Shown here piece by piece: positions 46,301 through 60,500 of a stretch of 64,000 bases of DNA. Made by a program: the position numbers and the translations under genes. Under the pieces are notes generated by a model. It ran no database searches, had not been told where the DNA came from, and saw only the letters and a list, made by a program, of their open reading frames with translations. The stretch comes from Schistosoma mansoni (Eukaryota; Platyhelminthes; Trematoda; Strigeidida; Schistosomatidae), in NCBI RefSeq assembly GCF_000237925.1, contig NC_031498.1:1384015-1448014 (forward strand). Direction: 5' to 3'. Numbering within the stretch: position 1 is the first letter of the stretch; each line of letters starts with the position of its first letter.

Positions 46301-49300
46301 TATTTGAGGCTTGAAGAAGAAAAACAATAGTGAAAACAACATTAAAACTGAGTGAGTGCGGGTTCGTGGATGCGCACTGCTGAGGAGTCCTATAACAGGA
46401 CGAAACGGCCGTCCAGTGTTTCCAGGTTTTCTATGGTGGTCTAGCTTCAATTGACTCACGCTTTCAACTATGAAGAAAACTGACTTTATTTAACGTAAAG
46501 GACAAATAGGATCCAACTTTGAAATCATATGAATACTATATAACAATAAAAATTTAAATACTGGAATAAAGACACTAACTTTTTAGCAGTGATAAACGTG
46601 AACAAACAGAACAAATCTTAAGTATTCATAACTAAGTAGTTATGTCCTAAACCATCTAGAAATGCGTGCAGTCTTCATATACAAAGATATCTGAAATCTG
46701 GAACTATTGACGAATAAAATATATTAGAGTAATGATAAAAAATTGGAATGATAAGTGAGTCTTTAGAAGGAAATTCAAGAACGAAGATTGGTAATAAGTT
46801 GGCTTTTGCCAACTGACGTCACCGATGGCGAAGATGAGATGTTCGTTTATTAATTAGGGACGAGTATACTGGGCAGCAGTTCGTTTTGTTCTGCTTTACG
46901 GCTGTGAAACATGACCATTAAGAGTAGAAGATACTCGTAAGTTACTAGTATTTGACCACAGATGCCTTAGAAATATTGCGCACATCTGCTCGGATCACCG
47001 GGTAAGTAATAGTGAGGTTAGACACAGGGTATCAGGGAATGATGGTAAAATCAGTTGATGAGGTCATGAATCTTTATCGACTGAGATGATTGGGCCACGT
47101 GTTACGTATGCCTGAACACCGATTACCGCAACGTGATATGCTGACTAGTATGGGCGGCCAAACCAAAACATGGCATCAGTGCTTGAAATCACGAACTTCT
47201 AGTCTAAGCCATGTTGGTAGATGCAGACTACCTGGTTGGGGTCCGCGTGACTATCGTAACCAATGGTCGGAGACTCTGGGTGACATGGCTCAGAATCGAT
47301 AACAATGGTGCAGGTATATACACTATTCATCTTCCTATACACTTGAGATTAAAATTGCTTCATATCTGTCTTTCTTCCTTATATACAACCTTTCTTTTAT
47401 ATATTAACACCACTAAATTAACTACTTTTATGAATTCGGTGTTCATCTTGTTGTGCTAATGAGGTATGGCAACTTGGACCGGTGCATATATGTGCCTGGT
47501 CCTATGTTGTAGCTTTAATAACAGTATGTTTTGCCTGATTGCCAAGCAACCGAGTCTCATGGGTCAATCGGTACAGAGTCATTCTCGTTACTGTGAGATC
47601 TCTGGCTTTGAATACTATCACGGTTCAAGTTTGGCTGAAGTTGTCAGCAACGTTTCCAATGTTTAATAAATGTGTTATACCCAGAATCTTTGACTATTTT
47701 CTGTTCAGTCGATAGATAAGTGTTAAATACTGGAAGTGTGAATTTCACGACGGATTATATTCAAAGCGTCTAAAAATGTTTGCAACTGCCTGCTATGGTG
47801 TATGTCTCTGTAGCGCAGCCGAGCAATAAATATATTAAAATCTATGGCTTGGAATGAAATCTCCAATGAAAAGAATACTCAAATATGTAATATGTAGCCA
47901 GAAACAGGACGGAAAAACAACCGGAAGTGTCGAACTCAGAATATCTGATGAGGATTGAAAATATTGACTTTATTCAATAATATATGTACAGTACAATATG
48001 GAATTCTCAGCATCGTGTTTTTCAAGACATTTCTCTTAATCTTCTTACATCATAAATGAAACCGATCGATAACTGCATACATACAGATATTCGTAAAAAA
48101 AGAGATTCGGGATTTTGACAGGTTATAAACGTTGGGAAGAGTTAAGTGAATGGAGACAATTTCGAACATCAGTTGCAGTAAAAATCAAAACACACATATT
48201 CTCCAAACGTTCGTAAACAGAAGGCATAACATCAGATGCTTGACGTAAAAAGACTCATTTAAGTCCCAAACATTCAGGTGGGCAGTCGGTGATGTATCTC
48301 CCACCTGTAAGGTCTTTAGAGTCTCCATGAATTCGAAGAGTATGGTACAGGGAAGGGGTTTGTAAGTGAACATCGGATTTAGATGTTTAATTTATTGGTT
48401 TACCAGACCATATCGTTTACAAACTTCAATAGAGTTTTTCTTCATGTAAAGCCTCTTCCCAATCCGAAATCTTTCTACTTGTGGGGACATACGTTTACGA
48501 GTCATATGTATTACTAAGTCATTAGCGAAAAATAAATCTAGATGTGCATCTGAAGTAGAGGAAAAATCTAAATTTTGGTGATTTAGTGGTGAAAGAAAGC
48601 TACAATTACATGGGTTAAAATCACTACATACATTTGAAACTGAACCATTGAAGGCATCAACAGCTAATTCGGTGTATTCATCAACGAAAACAGATAGTGC
48701 AGATGATATGCAGTTTGGATTCACGTACATTTTGGTAACAAACATATATGTACTGGTTCGTGTTTTGGACAGCATCTTAAAATTAAACAGTCGATAAAGT
48801 TATTGGAAAATTAGATCGACAACAATTCACTTCAAACCGAAGTTTGTGCAGATGATGTCGTTCAGAAGGACAATGAAAGCTCCAAGACCAAACCATCCAG
48901 CTCAGGGGACAAAACTCGATCAAAATCATCCACCTGAGCTACAAATCTTCTCCACCATCTCAATGATATAGTAGGAAATTACATATTGGAAAAACAAAAC
49001 TATAAGTGCTTTTTACGCAATGAATAAAGGAATTATTCTAATTCATCCACGAAACAATCAGATTGAAGAAAGAGCCTACTGGGGTTTCACTCGAAATTCA
49101 AAACGTGATGATGGATAACTTGAATCATATTAAAAGCTTAGTAAGATATAAGCCAAACCTACCATTGTTGTTATTTATTAAAATGTTTAAAACTGATGAA
49201 CACGTAAGACTTAAGTATAAGTGACAAGCCTGAGTGGTTCCCACAATGATGACAAAGTGATTAACTTTTCATATATATAATATAACCTGATTTACGGATT

Positions 49301-52300
49301 TTTGAAGGTAACTTAAAGGTATTTGATATTTAAAGTTAGGAATCTAACTAATAATGTTTTCATATGGTTGCCGGGTATTTCTCCAATCTGATTTGTAACC
49401 ATAACAGCTAACTCCCAAACCAAACTTCTAAGCCTAAATCTTAATCCTTAATTTTAAATCTTAACCATAAACTCTTCACAAGGCTTTATGTAGTACATTC
49501 TAATTGGTTAAAAGGTGGCTTCACCTATTCAAGGTTATTTTAGGCATCACTGAGGGTCGTCTGTAAAGTATAATTTTCATTGTATGCTTAGTTGTTATAC
49601 AGGAAGTTGCTGTTCATTGATTAGTACAAAAATTTGTATATCGTTTATACTTACAAAACAAAACACACTTACAAAGAGGGCACCAGCTATTTGATTTAAT
49701 ACCCCAAGTAATATTAATGTCTCGGAAGATGGTTGATCTGAAGAAATCAATAAATTCGATGCATCAGTTATTAAACTGTCAGGATTGAAAGATAATTGAC
49801 TTGATGGTGAAAGTTGTTCATTAACACCTACTCCTGCCCCGCTTCCCCCCGTGAGATTGAAATTAGCTAAAACTGTAGGCGATGGACGTGGAGGTAGAGG
49901 AGGACCTGATAATTGTTGTTGAGTGCGTGATGAAGAAGATACAGGTTGACGTCGTTTAATGGATCTATATGATCCAGTTGTATTGATACCAGAGCCATTT
50001 GTACCATGATCAGTAGATGATTGGTTGTTCAAAGTAAAATTTTTATCTCGACTAGGTGTACGGAATATACTAGCCATAGTAGCACTAAGTCGATGAACAT
50101 CTCTCTAGAACAGAGAAATCATAGAATAAAAAGTTAGGAATTAATAAGAATCAAGAAAAAGGCTTCAAGGTCATAGAGTAAATATCAAGTCACGATGTTA
50201 ACTATTGAACGTATTTATAAAAACTGACTTAAAACTCTGAGCTCATATTCAACTTTGAAAATTACATTGATCATGTAAAAACAGTGGACTTTCTAATTAT
50301 GTATTACAGTAAGTTTATTGCTGAGTTGATCATAATCCCTAGTGAACTATATCATGTTATAGGTTCTTATCAAAAGGCTGAAATGTTTACGGTGAAGTAG
50401 ATAAATTTAGTCCCCTTTATTATCTTGAATAGAATAAGAACAAAGGATTTAACAAAATAACTACTGATAAGACTTTTGTTATCGTAATTTAATATTCTTA
50501 CTACTATGAGTACGTCTAGCTTCCCACTATCAACTTGTACTTTTACCTATTATGCTCGGTGATGTATTTTATTTCATTGTGATTATTGAGTCAAATAGCC
50601 TTGATTGGTTTAACATTTTCGTATAAATATTCATGTATATTAGAGTAAAGCCTGATGACGATCTCATTGAAAACAATTGATCGCTTACATGTATTGTCCT
50701 ACTTTTCACAATGGGAATCTTTAATATTCTAAAATAATATGAATTCTCATAGTTGAAATCATGAGTCAATTGAAGATAGACCACCATGGAAAACCTGGAA
50801 GCACTAGACGGCTGTTTCGTCCTATTATGGGACTCTTCAGCAGTGCGCATTCATGGATTCACTTAATTTAGTAAGGCAATTATCAACTACTTACAACCTA
50901 TGACATTTGAAAATCAAAATTATAGTAAAGTTTAAATGTTTATTACAGTGAAAATCACCCAGCTGCGTCACAAGGCAAGCCCTCATATGGAATCCTGAAG
51001 GCCAAAGGAGAAGAGGAAGACCAAAGAACACATTACGCTGAGAAATGGAGACATACATGAGAAGAATGAACAAAAACTGGATAGAACTAGAAAAGAAGGC
51101 CCAGGACAGAGTGGGTTGGAGAATGCTGGTTGGCGGCCTATGCTCCATTGGGAGTAACAGACGTAAGTAAGTGAAGTAAGTACAGTGAAAATGTATGTGT
51201 AGTAGTGAGAGTGAAGACATACATATAAACATATTATATGTGGGAGAAGATTCTAGATCATCAAATCAAAGAAATGTATTAATTGATTACGTAATGAATA
51301 AGCTGAACATAAATTAATAACAATTAAGAATAACATGAGTTAAGATCAGTCAGTTTAAATAACACACAATAAGTTTGTGAGCAAAGATGAATAGTGGATT
51401 AATGCTATATCGAGGCAATACGCACAGTATGCACATATGTCAATAAGAGACTGATCAATTACAGTCCCAAAAATCAATGGGACGACTCAACCAAACAATA
51501 CCAAACGAATTTAATAAGTTTATGAGTTTGGAAGAAGTGATACTATTAATAAAAATTGCAAGACTGATGTAATAACCTGATAATAAAGTAACCATGGTAA
51601 GAAAATAGTTACAACTGTTCCATTTAGTATACATAAGTTTTGGTTTGAATTGTTTGATAGCTTCATCGAATTCGACAGTCAATCGATAATGTTGAGAGGT
51701 TTGTCTATCAACTTGATGTATCATATTGATATTTTGCAGTAGCATCGCTAAAGCATTTAATCCTTTCGATCTGAAACTTTTGTGATATGTTCTTAGAATC
51801 GAACGTAGGTTTTTCTTACTGTTCTAAAAATGCAACTGCTTTGGCAGATATACGTCAATTTTTATACGCGATTGGTGGTAACATGTAAAGGGTATAAATC
51901 GATCTTCGATTGGAGTAAAGAACATAATGTTTTATACTGGATAAGTTCTGATCAGAATGGTTTTTAATCTTTTGTTGATTGTCACTGTAACATCGTCTCC
52001 TTTAAATTCAATTTGGATGAAAATAGGTTTTTTGTCTGTTGTAGCTTCTATAGAGCATCTTGTCTTAACTTTACCCATCTTTCCAACATATTTCTTTGGA
52101 TAGCTGTTGTTCCTTCATCATTTTTTTACGTTTACTTATTCTGCCTCTAGTGTATCAGTAAAATGTGTCTTTTTCGTTCTGTGGAACAATGTTTTGATAA
52201 GAATATTTTGTAACTAATCGGACAAATGTTAAAAAAAAATTCAGATAAATGTCATTCCACACATCTTTTCAGTAAACTGAACGTTCAATTGTACTATCCT

Positions 52301-54513
52301 CTCTGCATTGTAGGGTAATTTTGAGGAAGTGGAATTTGTGATTTATGAGTTGCTAGAAATAACTATTTTGTCAATGATCAATTCACAACACCAAAAAGTT
52401 GAACGTTAAGCCATCTACGTACAAAAAGACTTCTCAATTTTCTATCAGTCTCAACCATAGAAACATCAAAACAAAAAACTACTAGGTACAATAATTACTT
52501 CAATCTCACGTAAATTTGATTCATTTTGCCCATGAGTTAGTGAAATATTGAGTAAATGTCCAACATGCGTCTTACATCCTCTGGGCTGGTCATTTTACAT
52601 GTAAGCACCTTTTTTTAATTAAATAATTTAAGCATCATCTTTAGTACAGTTTTGAAAGAAAAACTCTACAATTGATTAATCACTGAATAGTGACCAATAT
52701 CAGGCTTGTTTAGTATTTTTTTTGACGATTGAATCCTTACCTATGGAGTTTTTAATAAGTTCATGGTGCGACACAATAAAGTCATTACGTAATGAAAAAA
52801 TTCATTAGGCCGCCTACACAATAAACTAATATGACTGAGTGAATATGGATTATGACAGCAAAATTTGAGATTAATCCCACACTGAACGGGTCACAGTCGT
52901 ATAATCACATGACAACGGTCGAGATTCAACTACCTCAACGGCAATGTTTCAAATTGAGAAGCTAGATAGTCCAGGTCCGAATCCATAAATTCTCTGAAAA
53001 TTATAGAAAATACTATGGTGATATGTGGTAACTAATGCGACAACTAGGTCGAGCAGCGATTCGAGTTCACCGTCACCAACCTATGTCTAACGGAACAGAT
53101 AAATGTCATGTTATGAAAACAACAAAACTAGTGTAGCAAAGATATCACAAAACGCCGGATTAACACAAGTTAAATAATAACATACCTTCTTTGATTTCAT
53201 ATGACCAACATCAATTGACGATCGTAATTCACTAGCCACTAAAATGTAAAGGGATCACGATAATTGTAAAAAGACAAATGGATTGTTAGTTTGAATTTTA
53301 ATCGTAAAATAAGTCTAAGCTAAATTCAAAACTCTAGGATCATCCAGAAGTATTCGACTTATTACCACCTCATAAGGAAAACAGATCAATCAATCACAGG
53401 TCGAACAAAACTGACAATCAACATGCAAAAAACTAATAGTAAACTGGACCAAAAGAAAAAACTGAATAATACACATAAGGAAGAACTAATAGGCACAATT
53501 TTACATGAAGTCCTGATAATGTTCAGAATGACAACAAAAGTTTTGTAATTAAACTGTCTAGTTTAGAGAATCTAATGAAAACGATAAATGAAAAATCAAC
53601 TAAGAACGTTTTCAATGGAGGTACACACATCCCATTTATACGAAACATTCCACAAACATATTTTTTCGTAGAAGTATGATAAACTTTAATGACTTTGAAT
53701 GTTTTGAGTTCTTCAAATATATAATATTGAGAAGACCCAAGGTTCTCTTGATTTTATTCATAAACGTTGGCTCATTCCAATAATCGTGATAGCATTTCCG
53801 AAATTTAAATCTCCACACTGACATTTACTTTCAATGGATTTTATGTTGTCCCTTCTAGTTTGTAATTTAAGTAAGTTAAGGGTATGTTTTTTTAGGATAT
53901 AATACAAAGTTGTTCTATATCAAATTAGTTTTCTTAAACATTAAACTTCTCCTGAATTCCAAACTTTATTATTACTGTTAAAATGTGATATGTCAGTCGT
54001 TTGGTCTATCGACTTAGCATTAGATCCCGTTCGTAAATTAAATTTACCATAGGCCCATGCTATTTCAAAACGGACACGTTATTCAAAAAAACCATACTGT
54101 TGTTATCGATATTAATTGCGCACAGAAAGAAAATTTCATGAGAAATGGCTACCAAACCACACTGTCATTTTGGTAATCGCTCCAGCGCGACAATACTATA
54201 AGCATATAATTACTTTCTGTAATCAATTACAAATAAGATAGCATGTGACAATATATTGTATACATTGTTGAACAAGATTTAAGTGGTAATTAATTTTGGA
54301 GGAAACATTAAACAAAAAAATTGGTAGAAGTATGTAGCAGCGTCACCCTTAGGCGATTCTTAGGTGAAAACGTGATCCTGTAGCCAATTCTCATTTCATG
54401 GTCAAATTGTTTGTATAAATCAAGTATTTTGTAGATAGGAGTAATGAAGCCTCTTATAGTTCAGTGTTCTTCTATCTCATAGTACTAGTTTTCTAATCTC
54501 AATTTCATAGAAA

Positions 54514-54550
<37 letters not shown>

Positions 54551-54724
54551 GTGAACTTATTCACGCAAAATGTTTCTTTTCCTGAATATTTCGCACACTC
54601 ATAAACAGTTCCATGGAAATCTCATCATCAACTGCAAGATCGTATTCAATATGTATTTCATTGAAGAGTTACCGAGATGAAATTATGTGAAGAACAATTG
54701 TTGTCGCTGTGTCGATATGAACAA

Positions 54725-54775
<51 letters not shown>

Positions 54776-55845
54776 CAGATTATCGAATTTAACATTCTTA
54801 CTTCATTACTTCGGGCCTTTTATTCAGTGTACCATTACTTAAACTAATTTATCTTTGCATGTTTATTATGAAAGAAGTGGGAATAAACACTGATTGATTT
54901 ATGTGTTACATCAAATGTGTACATAGAAGAGTGAGCATTTGCTACATCTAACATTGTTCGTTTCACTGTGTGATGAGAAAGTGAATTCTTCCGAACAATT
55001 TTCAACATTCTAAACATGATACATAGGGGTTTCTATCGCTTATTGTGATGATGGAGATGTAGATGATTCACTTTTAAACTCTCTCACAAACACTCAAAAG
55101 TAAACTGTTCAATTCTGTTGATCTCATCCCTATTTTGTAATGTAACCAATTATTTTCTTTTATAATTTTAGATTAGTTAACATTGTATACATAAAGATGT
55201 ATCACTTTTTCTTTTACTAAATAGTTATAATAATTCTTCACAAGTAATAAGTCTAGGTATTGTATTCTTCTGAAGTTTCTAACTTTCACAACTGAGTAAA
55301 TATGATACTTCTTTCATTGAATTGTAATTGTGTGTGTCTTGTGAGCGCAAAATATTCATTCATTAATTCTCTTGGATGCAACTAGACGATTTAGATTTCT
55401 CAGATGACCTAGCCCTTATATCCTATACGTACGAGCAAATGCAGGTCAAAACAACCAGTCAAGCAGAAACCTCTGCTTCACTAGACCTCAACATCCTGAA
55501 ATATAACACAGAGAACACCAACCAAGTAACAAATGATGGAGAAACTCTGAAAGTGGTGGTGTTTGTGTGTGTTTCGAGCACTTGATCATATTATCATATA
55601 AAAAGAAACTAGATACATAATAATCATAACAGTATTTATAATAATTTGATAGAAAAAGGTAGTGGCAACACGAAATGCTTAAACTATTGTTATTGACAAA
55701 ATAGCTTTAGAATGTGAATCAATTAAATGATTAGTAAGTAATCCAAAGCGACAAAAACACAAAGAACAATCGTCTTTTGCAGAAAAATGACTTAATCTGC
55801 GGTTAAATTGAGATAAATAGGGGTTAAGGATGTGAACTGAAGCTA

Positions 55846-55887
<42 letters not shown>

Positions 55888-57490
55888 TGGGAAAAATGTT
55901 TTCCTAACGTGTTAATTAATTTTCAGTTATTATTTGCGGGATATCAACATCTTTCAAGCAAGCCAGAAAAGTCTTTGTAAACAATTTCCCATACAAACGT
56001 ACGCCAAATACTTCACTTAGAATAACGAATACGCGGATGAAAATATATAAGCTAACGTCGATGTATTGTGAAAACCGTCTCTTATAAGGTCAACATTTGT
56101 AATTAATTAACCATTTGTTTATGTAATAGTATGTTTTCAAATAAAAAACATTCTGATACTTTCTTTTTCTTTCGGTATGTTCACCTTTATTTTACTGTTT
56201 TTCTTTTATTTCACCCTTTTCCTTAACCCCCCCTCCTCCAAACTTCATAATATAATCTGTCAGATATTTGTGAATAATCAGAACTTAATCCGATGAAAAA
56301 TAGGTTTAAATGATCTTTTCATCAATAAATATTCTTCTAAATAAAGTAGTGTTAGAACGGTGATATTTTTTTCTTTGACATACAATGGTTAATAATAGAG
56401 AAAGAAAAAACCGAAGAATGATTTTACATACAAATCACCATATGAAATACAAATTTTTTGATAACGTTGATAGTAAGAAAGAATGTTTAGCACATTCGTT
56501 TGTTAGTTCCATTATATATTTGACCGCCCTCAAATGCCCTGGTATGGCCGAGTGTGAGGAGAGTCCGTTCTCACTCTCGAAATGCTCTCACATGGCCACG
56601 CGTATATAGCCTCTACGAAATTGAGAGGAAAAAAAGCGAATGTCCAGCGCTTTAACCGGGTTGGTAGACACGGCGAGTCCACCTAGGGAAGTTGGGAAAC
56701 CCTCATTCCAAACCAATGGTGCACATGGGCTGGCTCCAGTATCCTGAGGGAACAAATGGCGTATGAATCAATCGTCGGTCACTGGCTACCATGGGAATGC
56801 ATTACCTCACGATGCTCCACTGCTTTTTGGATCAGACCTTTAGGCGAAAGGCTCCGGGTGTGGCCTCCTAAGAAAACCACCTGCTTCAGTTTGGGCACCT
56901 GGGCGCATATATATCTGGTGCTCAATAATGATTATTACATTCAATAAAGTTTTCTTTCGATCATCATGTGTGAAGAAAGTGTAAAATATGTGATTTTATG
57001 AAAAACAGAAAACACCCCGTTAAAATAAAAAACCAAAGGTTATGTTTAAATTTGGTAAAACTACAGAAATCCACAAGGAGGATGAAATTTCTAATTTAAA
57101 AGAATAATGAACTGGTTAATTTTGTCAAACTTGTTTATAAGATATATGTAAATAATAATAACAACTACTGAATTTGTACAAAATATAGTAGATAAAACAT
57201 ATTCAACATCAAAAAAGACACAGTATTAGGAGATAAACATAGAGGAGGAAGAACTGATGTACAATCAAAGATAATTGGAATATTTTCTTCAATTACAAGA
57301 AGAATATTTATGATGGGATTTACCAAATCATGTATTTTGATGGTAAAAATGTATAACCACTCCATACATTCAACAACCATAAATGTTCAATTTTTTTGAA
57401 GTTACAGAGTCAGGAAAGGTGATAGTGACATAATAGATAATAAGGAAATTAGTGCTAGAAGTCATTCATTTCAATGGAGTCCACTTATTC

Positions 57491-57538
<48 letters not shown>

Positions 57539-60500
57539 GCAGTGACTTTGTTAGGCACTTACAGGTAAATTGTCTGAAGGAAGAAAATTCCCCATTAGTC
57601 TATTTTGTAATAAGGACATCAAGTATTTAATAACATAAAGAGCTTACCAATATACTTCCTCATTTCTGAAATAATTATTAATTCAATATCTTTTTTTTAA
57701 TCTATTAAATCATATTTTTAATAGCTTGCTCTTCTACAAACAAAAGCCTATAGTGTGTATGGGATTAAGGAACGTACTAATAATGACCATATCCTTTTAG
57801 TAATAAACTTGATTTTATATCAAGAATAGTTTTTACAAAACCTAGCTGGCAAGGTATCCTATTTGGAGATTTAATCCACATATGGAAAATTAAATTAAAA
57901 TGAGTTTTCTCTCAGATGAATTAACTTCACAATGAAACACTTGAATTTATTTATAGGATAATATAAATAGGGGATTAGAGAGGTTGGACTACTTCTCTAT
58001 TAGTTTAGAAAAAACTTGATCCAACAGTACAGATTCATGCGACACCTAACTTATTGTTCTTTGGAAAGTTTACTATTACTATGTAATTTAGTATCTCCAT
58101 TTCCAAGGATTATCTATTATGTTAAAATTTAAAAAAAATGTTTATGAATGATGGAACAATAGAGTGCATAATGCTTAGGTTAAACAGAGGTTAAGGCAGG
58201 AAATAAGTTGATGAGATTGGGAATCTTGATTGACCAAGACAGCTAGGACACGTGTCACATATGTCCAACAATCGTTTACGTAGGAACACAATGCCGGCTG
58301 ATGTAGGAGTAGGTTAGAAAAAAGATAAGCGCCGGAAAATCAAACCGTGACATCAGTTCATGAAGCTTGAAAAGTGTTGATAGATTTAATCTAACTGGTT
58401 GGGGCCCTTACAATAATGTTTGGAAGCCTTAGGTGAGAAAGCTAATAATTAGTGTAAACTCATTGATTCTTTATATTTGCACAATTCTATTTCATTTCTT
58501 CTATTGTAACCATATTTTATCCGGTTCTTTCTACAATCATTAATACTACTATTACTCTTTACTTAGTATTGTTTGTTTGAATCTTCCCATTGATGTTTTG
58601 GACTGCAACTGGTCAGTCTCTAATTGGCATATGTGCATACTGTGCGTATTGCCTCGATATAGCCTAAATTCACAAGCATGGTAAGCAAAGATGGATAGTG
58701 GCTAGCAGTGGAATCCAGGACGCGCGTTTCGTCCTACTATTACTATTTGCCTAAAACGTAGTCTTGTTGATTTCCTCCATTGTTACGTTTACATGATGTT
58801 ACAATTGTGTGTGGTGGAGTTAATGATACATTCATTAATAATGGCAAAATTCATCCGTAAAATGCCCTACTATACTGGATAAGAGTTTAAAGCATAAAGA
58901 ATAAAATTATGGTTAATATAATATGTGCTTATATTATTGATTATATTCATTACTTATTAGGGTTATCTATTTTAAAGTGCAGATATATTCATTTGCAATG
59001 CTTATTACATTTAGTTAATCTAAACAATTGATGTTAAGTAGTAACTTCAGCATTACATAGTAGCATAACAAACAAAACGGTTAGATTTAGTGATTATATA
59101 TACATGGTAAATAAAGTTAAAGATTCCGCACAACAATTCGCTTACTTTCTTCAATAAGTTTATCTAATTCGTCTAAAATAATCATTATCACAGGGAAAAT
59201 ATGGATCAAAGAAAGTCAATACACAGTATGATATATATATATATATATCAGTATTGGAATTAGTGGAGATCATAGTATGTTTACCATACTAGGACGAAAC
59301 GGCCGTTCAGTGCATCCAGGTTTTTAATAGTGGTCTAGCTCAGATCGATTCGGGAATTCGGCTGTGAAATTATATATATATATATTATCAGAAGGGGTTT
59401 TGTAGAGATTTAGTATTTTCATAGTTGAAAGCGTGAGTCAATTGAAGCTAGACCACCATTGAAAACCTGGAAGCACTGAACGGCCGTTTCGTCCTAGTAT
59501 GGTAAACATACTATGATCTCCACTAATTCCAATACTGATATATATATATATATATCATACTGTGTATTGACTTTCTTTGATCCATATTTTCCCTGTGATA
59601 ATGATTATTTTAGACGAATTAGATAAACTTATTGAAGAAGAATTCCACCACAGTGGTCTCGACGATATCGGATCCGCGGCCGCACTGGNNNNNNNNNNNN
59701 NNNNNNNNNNNNNNNNNNNNNNNNNNNNNNNNNNNNNNNNNNNNNNNNNNNNNNNNNNNNNNNNNNNNNNNNNNNNNNNNNNNNNNNNNNNNNNNNNNNN
59801 NNNNNNNNNNNNNNNNNNNNNNNNNNNNNNNNNNNNNNNNNNNNNNNNNNNNNNNNNNNNNNNNNNNNNNNNNNNNNNNNNNNNNNNNCGTCAACTACTG
59901 TTTTCTTCAAGAATCTAAATTCATCATACAAACTCTGCCCACCTTAGTATCAAGCGGCAGCATTGGGGTCCTTGAATTATCGAGGATAAAATTATTGAAA
60001 TAGAAAGACTTGTGGCACTGGAATGACTTCAAAACGATGACTGTTATAATGAATATAATATAGACAGTGATTTGTGTCGTACCAGTCCTGTCATCTATCC
60101 TCGTTAAAAAGTGAAGCATGAGCATTTTTTGGTATGTATATTCCATTCGCGAAAATGTATCACAGACAGAGTTGGACGGACAATAGTAACCTGCAACTTA
60201 GCCAAGATAGGTGAATCAAGAGTAGGTCAAAATTTTTACATTATGAACAGTGTAAAAACTGAAGTTAAGGATTCAGAGTTCATGTGATAAGCAGACGAAA
60301 GACTATCGACCCAGTGCGCATCTTAGTCATGAAATGTTTCTGGACTCCAGTCCATCCGAATACACTAAGTTCTAGTGAAAAGTGGTGACCAGTGGAGTTC
60401 AACCACGTCTGTTGTGAGATAACAACTCACTGAAGACAATTGGTGAATCGTTGCTCGAACTGAGTGGATTGGTTGAAGTTAGACAATAACACCGTTGGAT

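Noticed and set aside
46310-46459. N-terminal 50 residues of the open frame extending the coiled-coil exon
   Set aside because: This part is the antisense translation of a family A SINE plus the polypyrimidine tract; the real exon begins at the acceptor at 46309.
49400-49490. Interstitial telomere-like CCTAA/CTTAA run
   Set aside because: Too degenerate; spacing and sequence vary and it does not reach a run of perfect repeats.
51455-51780. Minus-strand 96-codon frame as an extra exon of the RhoGEF-like gene
   Set aside because: Its end is SINE family B tail and adding it breaks the matching phase between the flanking exons.
59340-59370. cDNA adaptor (gggaattcggc) in the left part of the 59 kb repeat
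   Set aside because: It aligns as a diverged family A tail with several transitions; not needed as an adaptor.
59577-60003. Open frames spanning the N gap
   Set aside because: They are joined only through Ns and vector polylinker; not real coding sequence.
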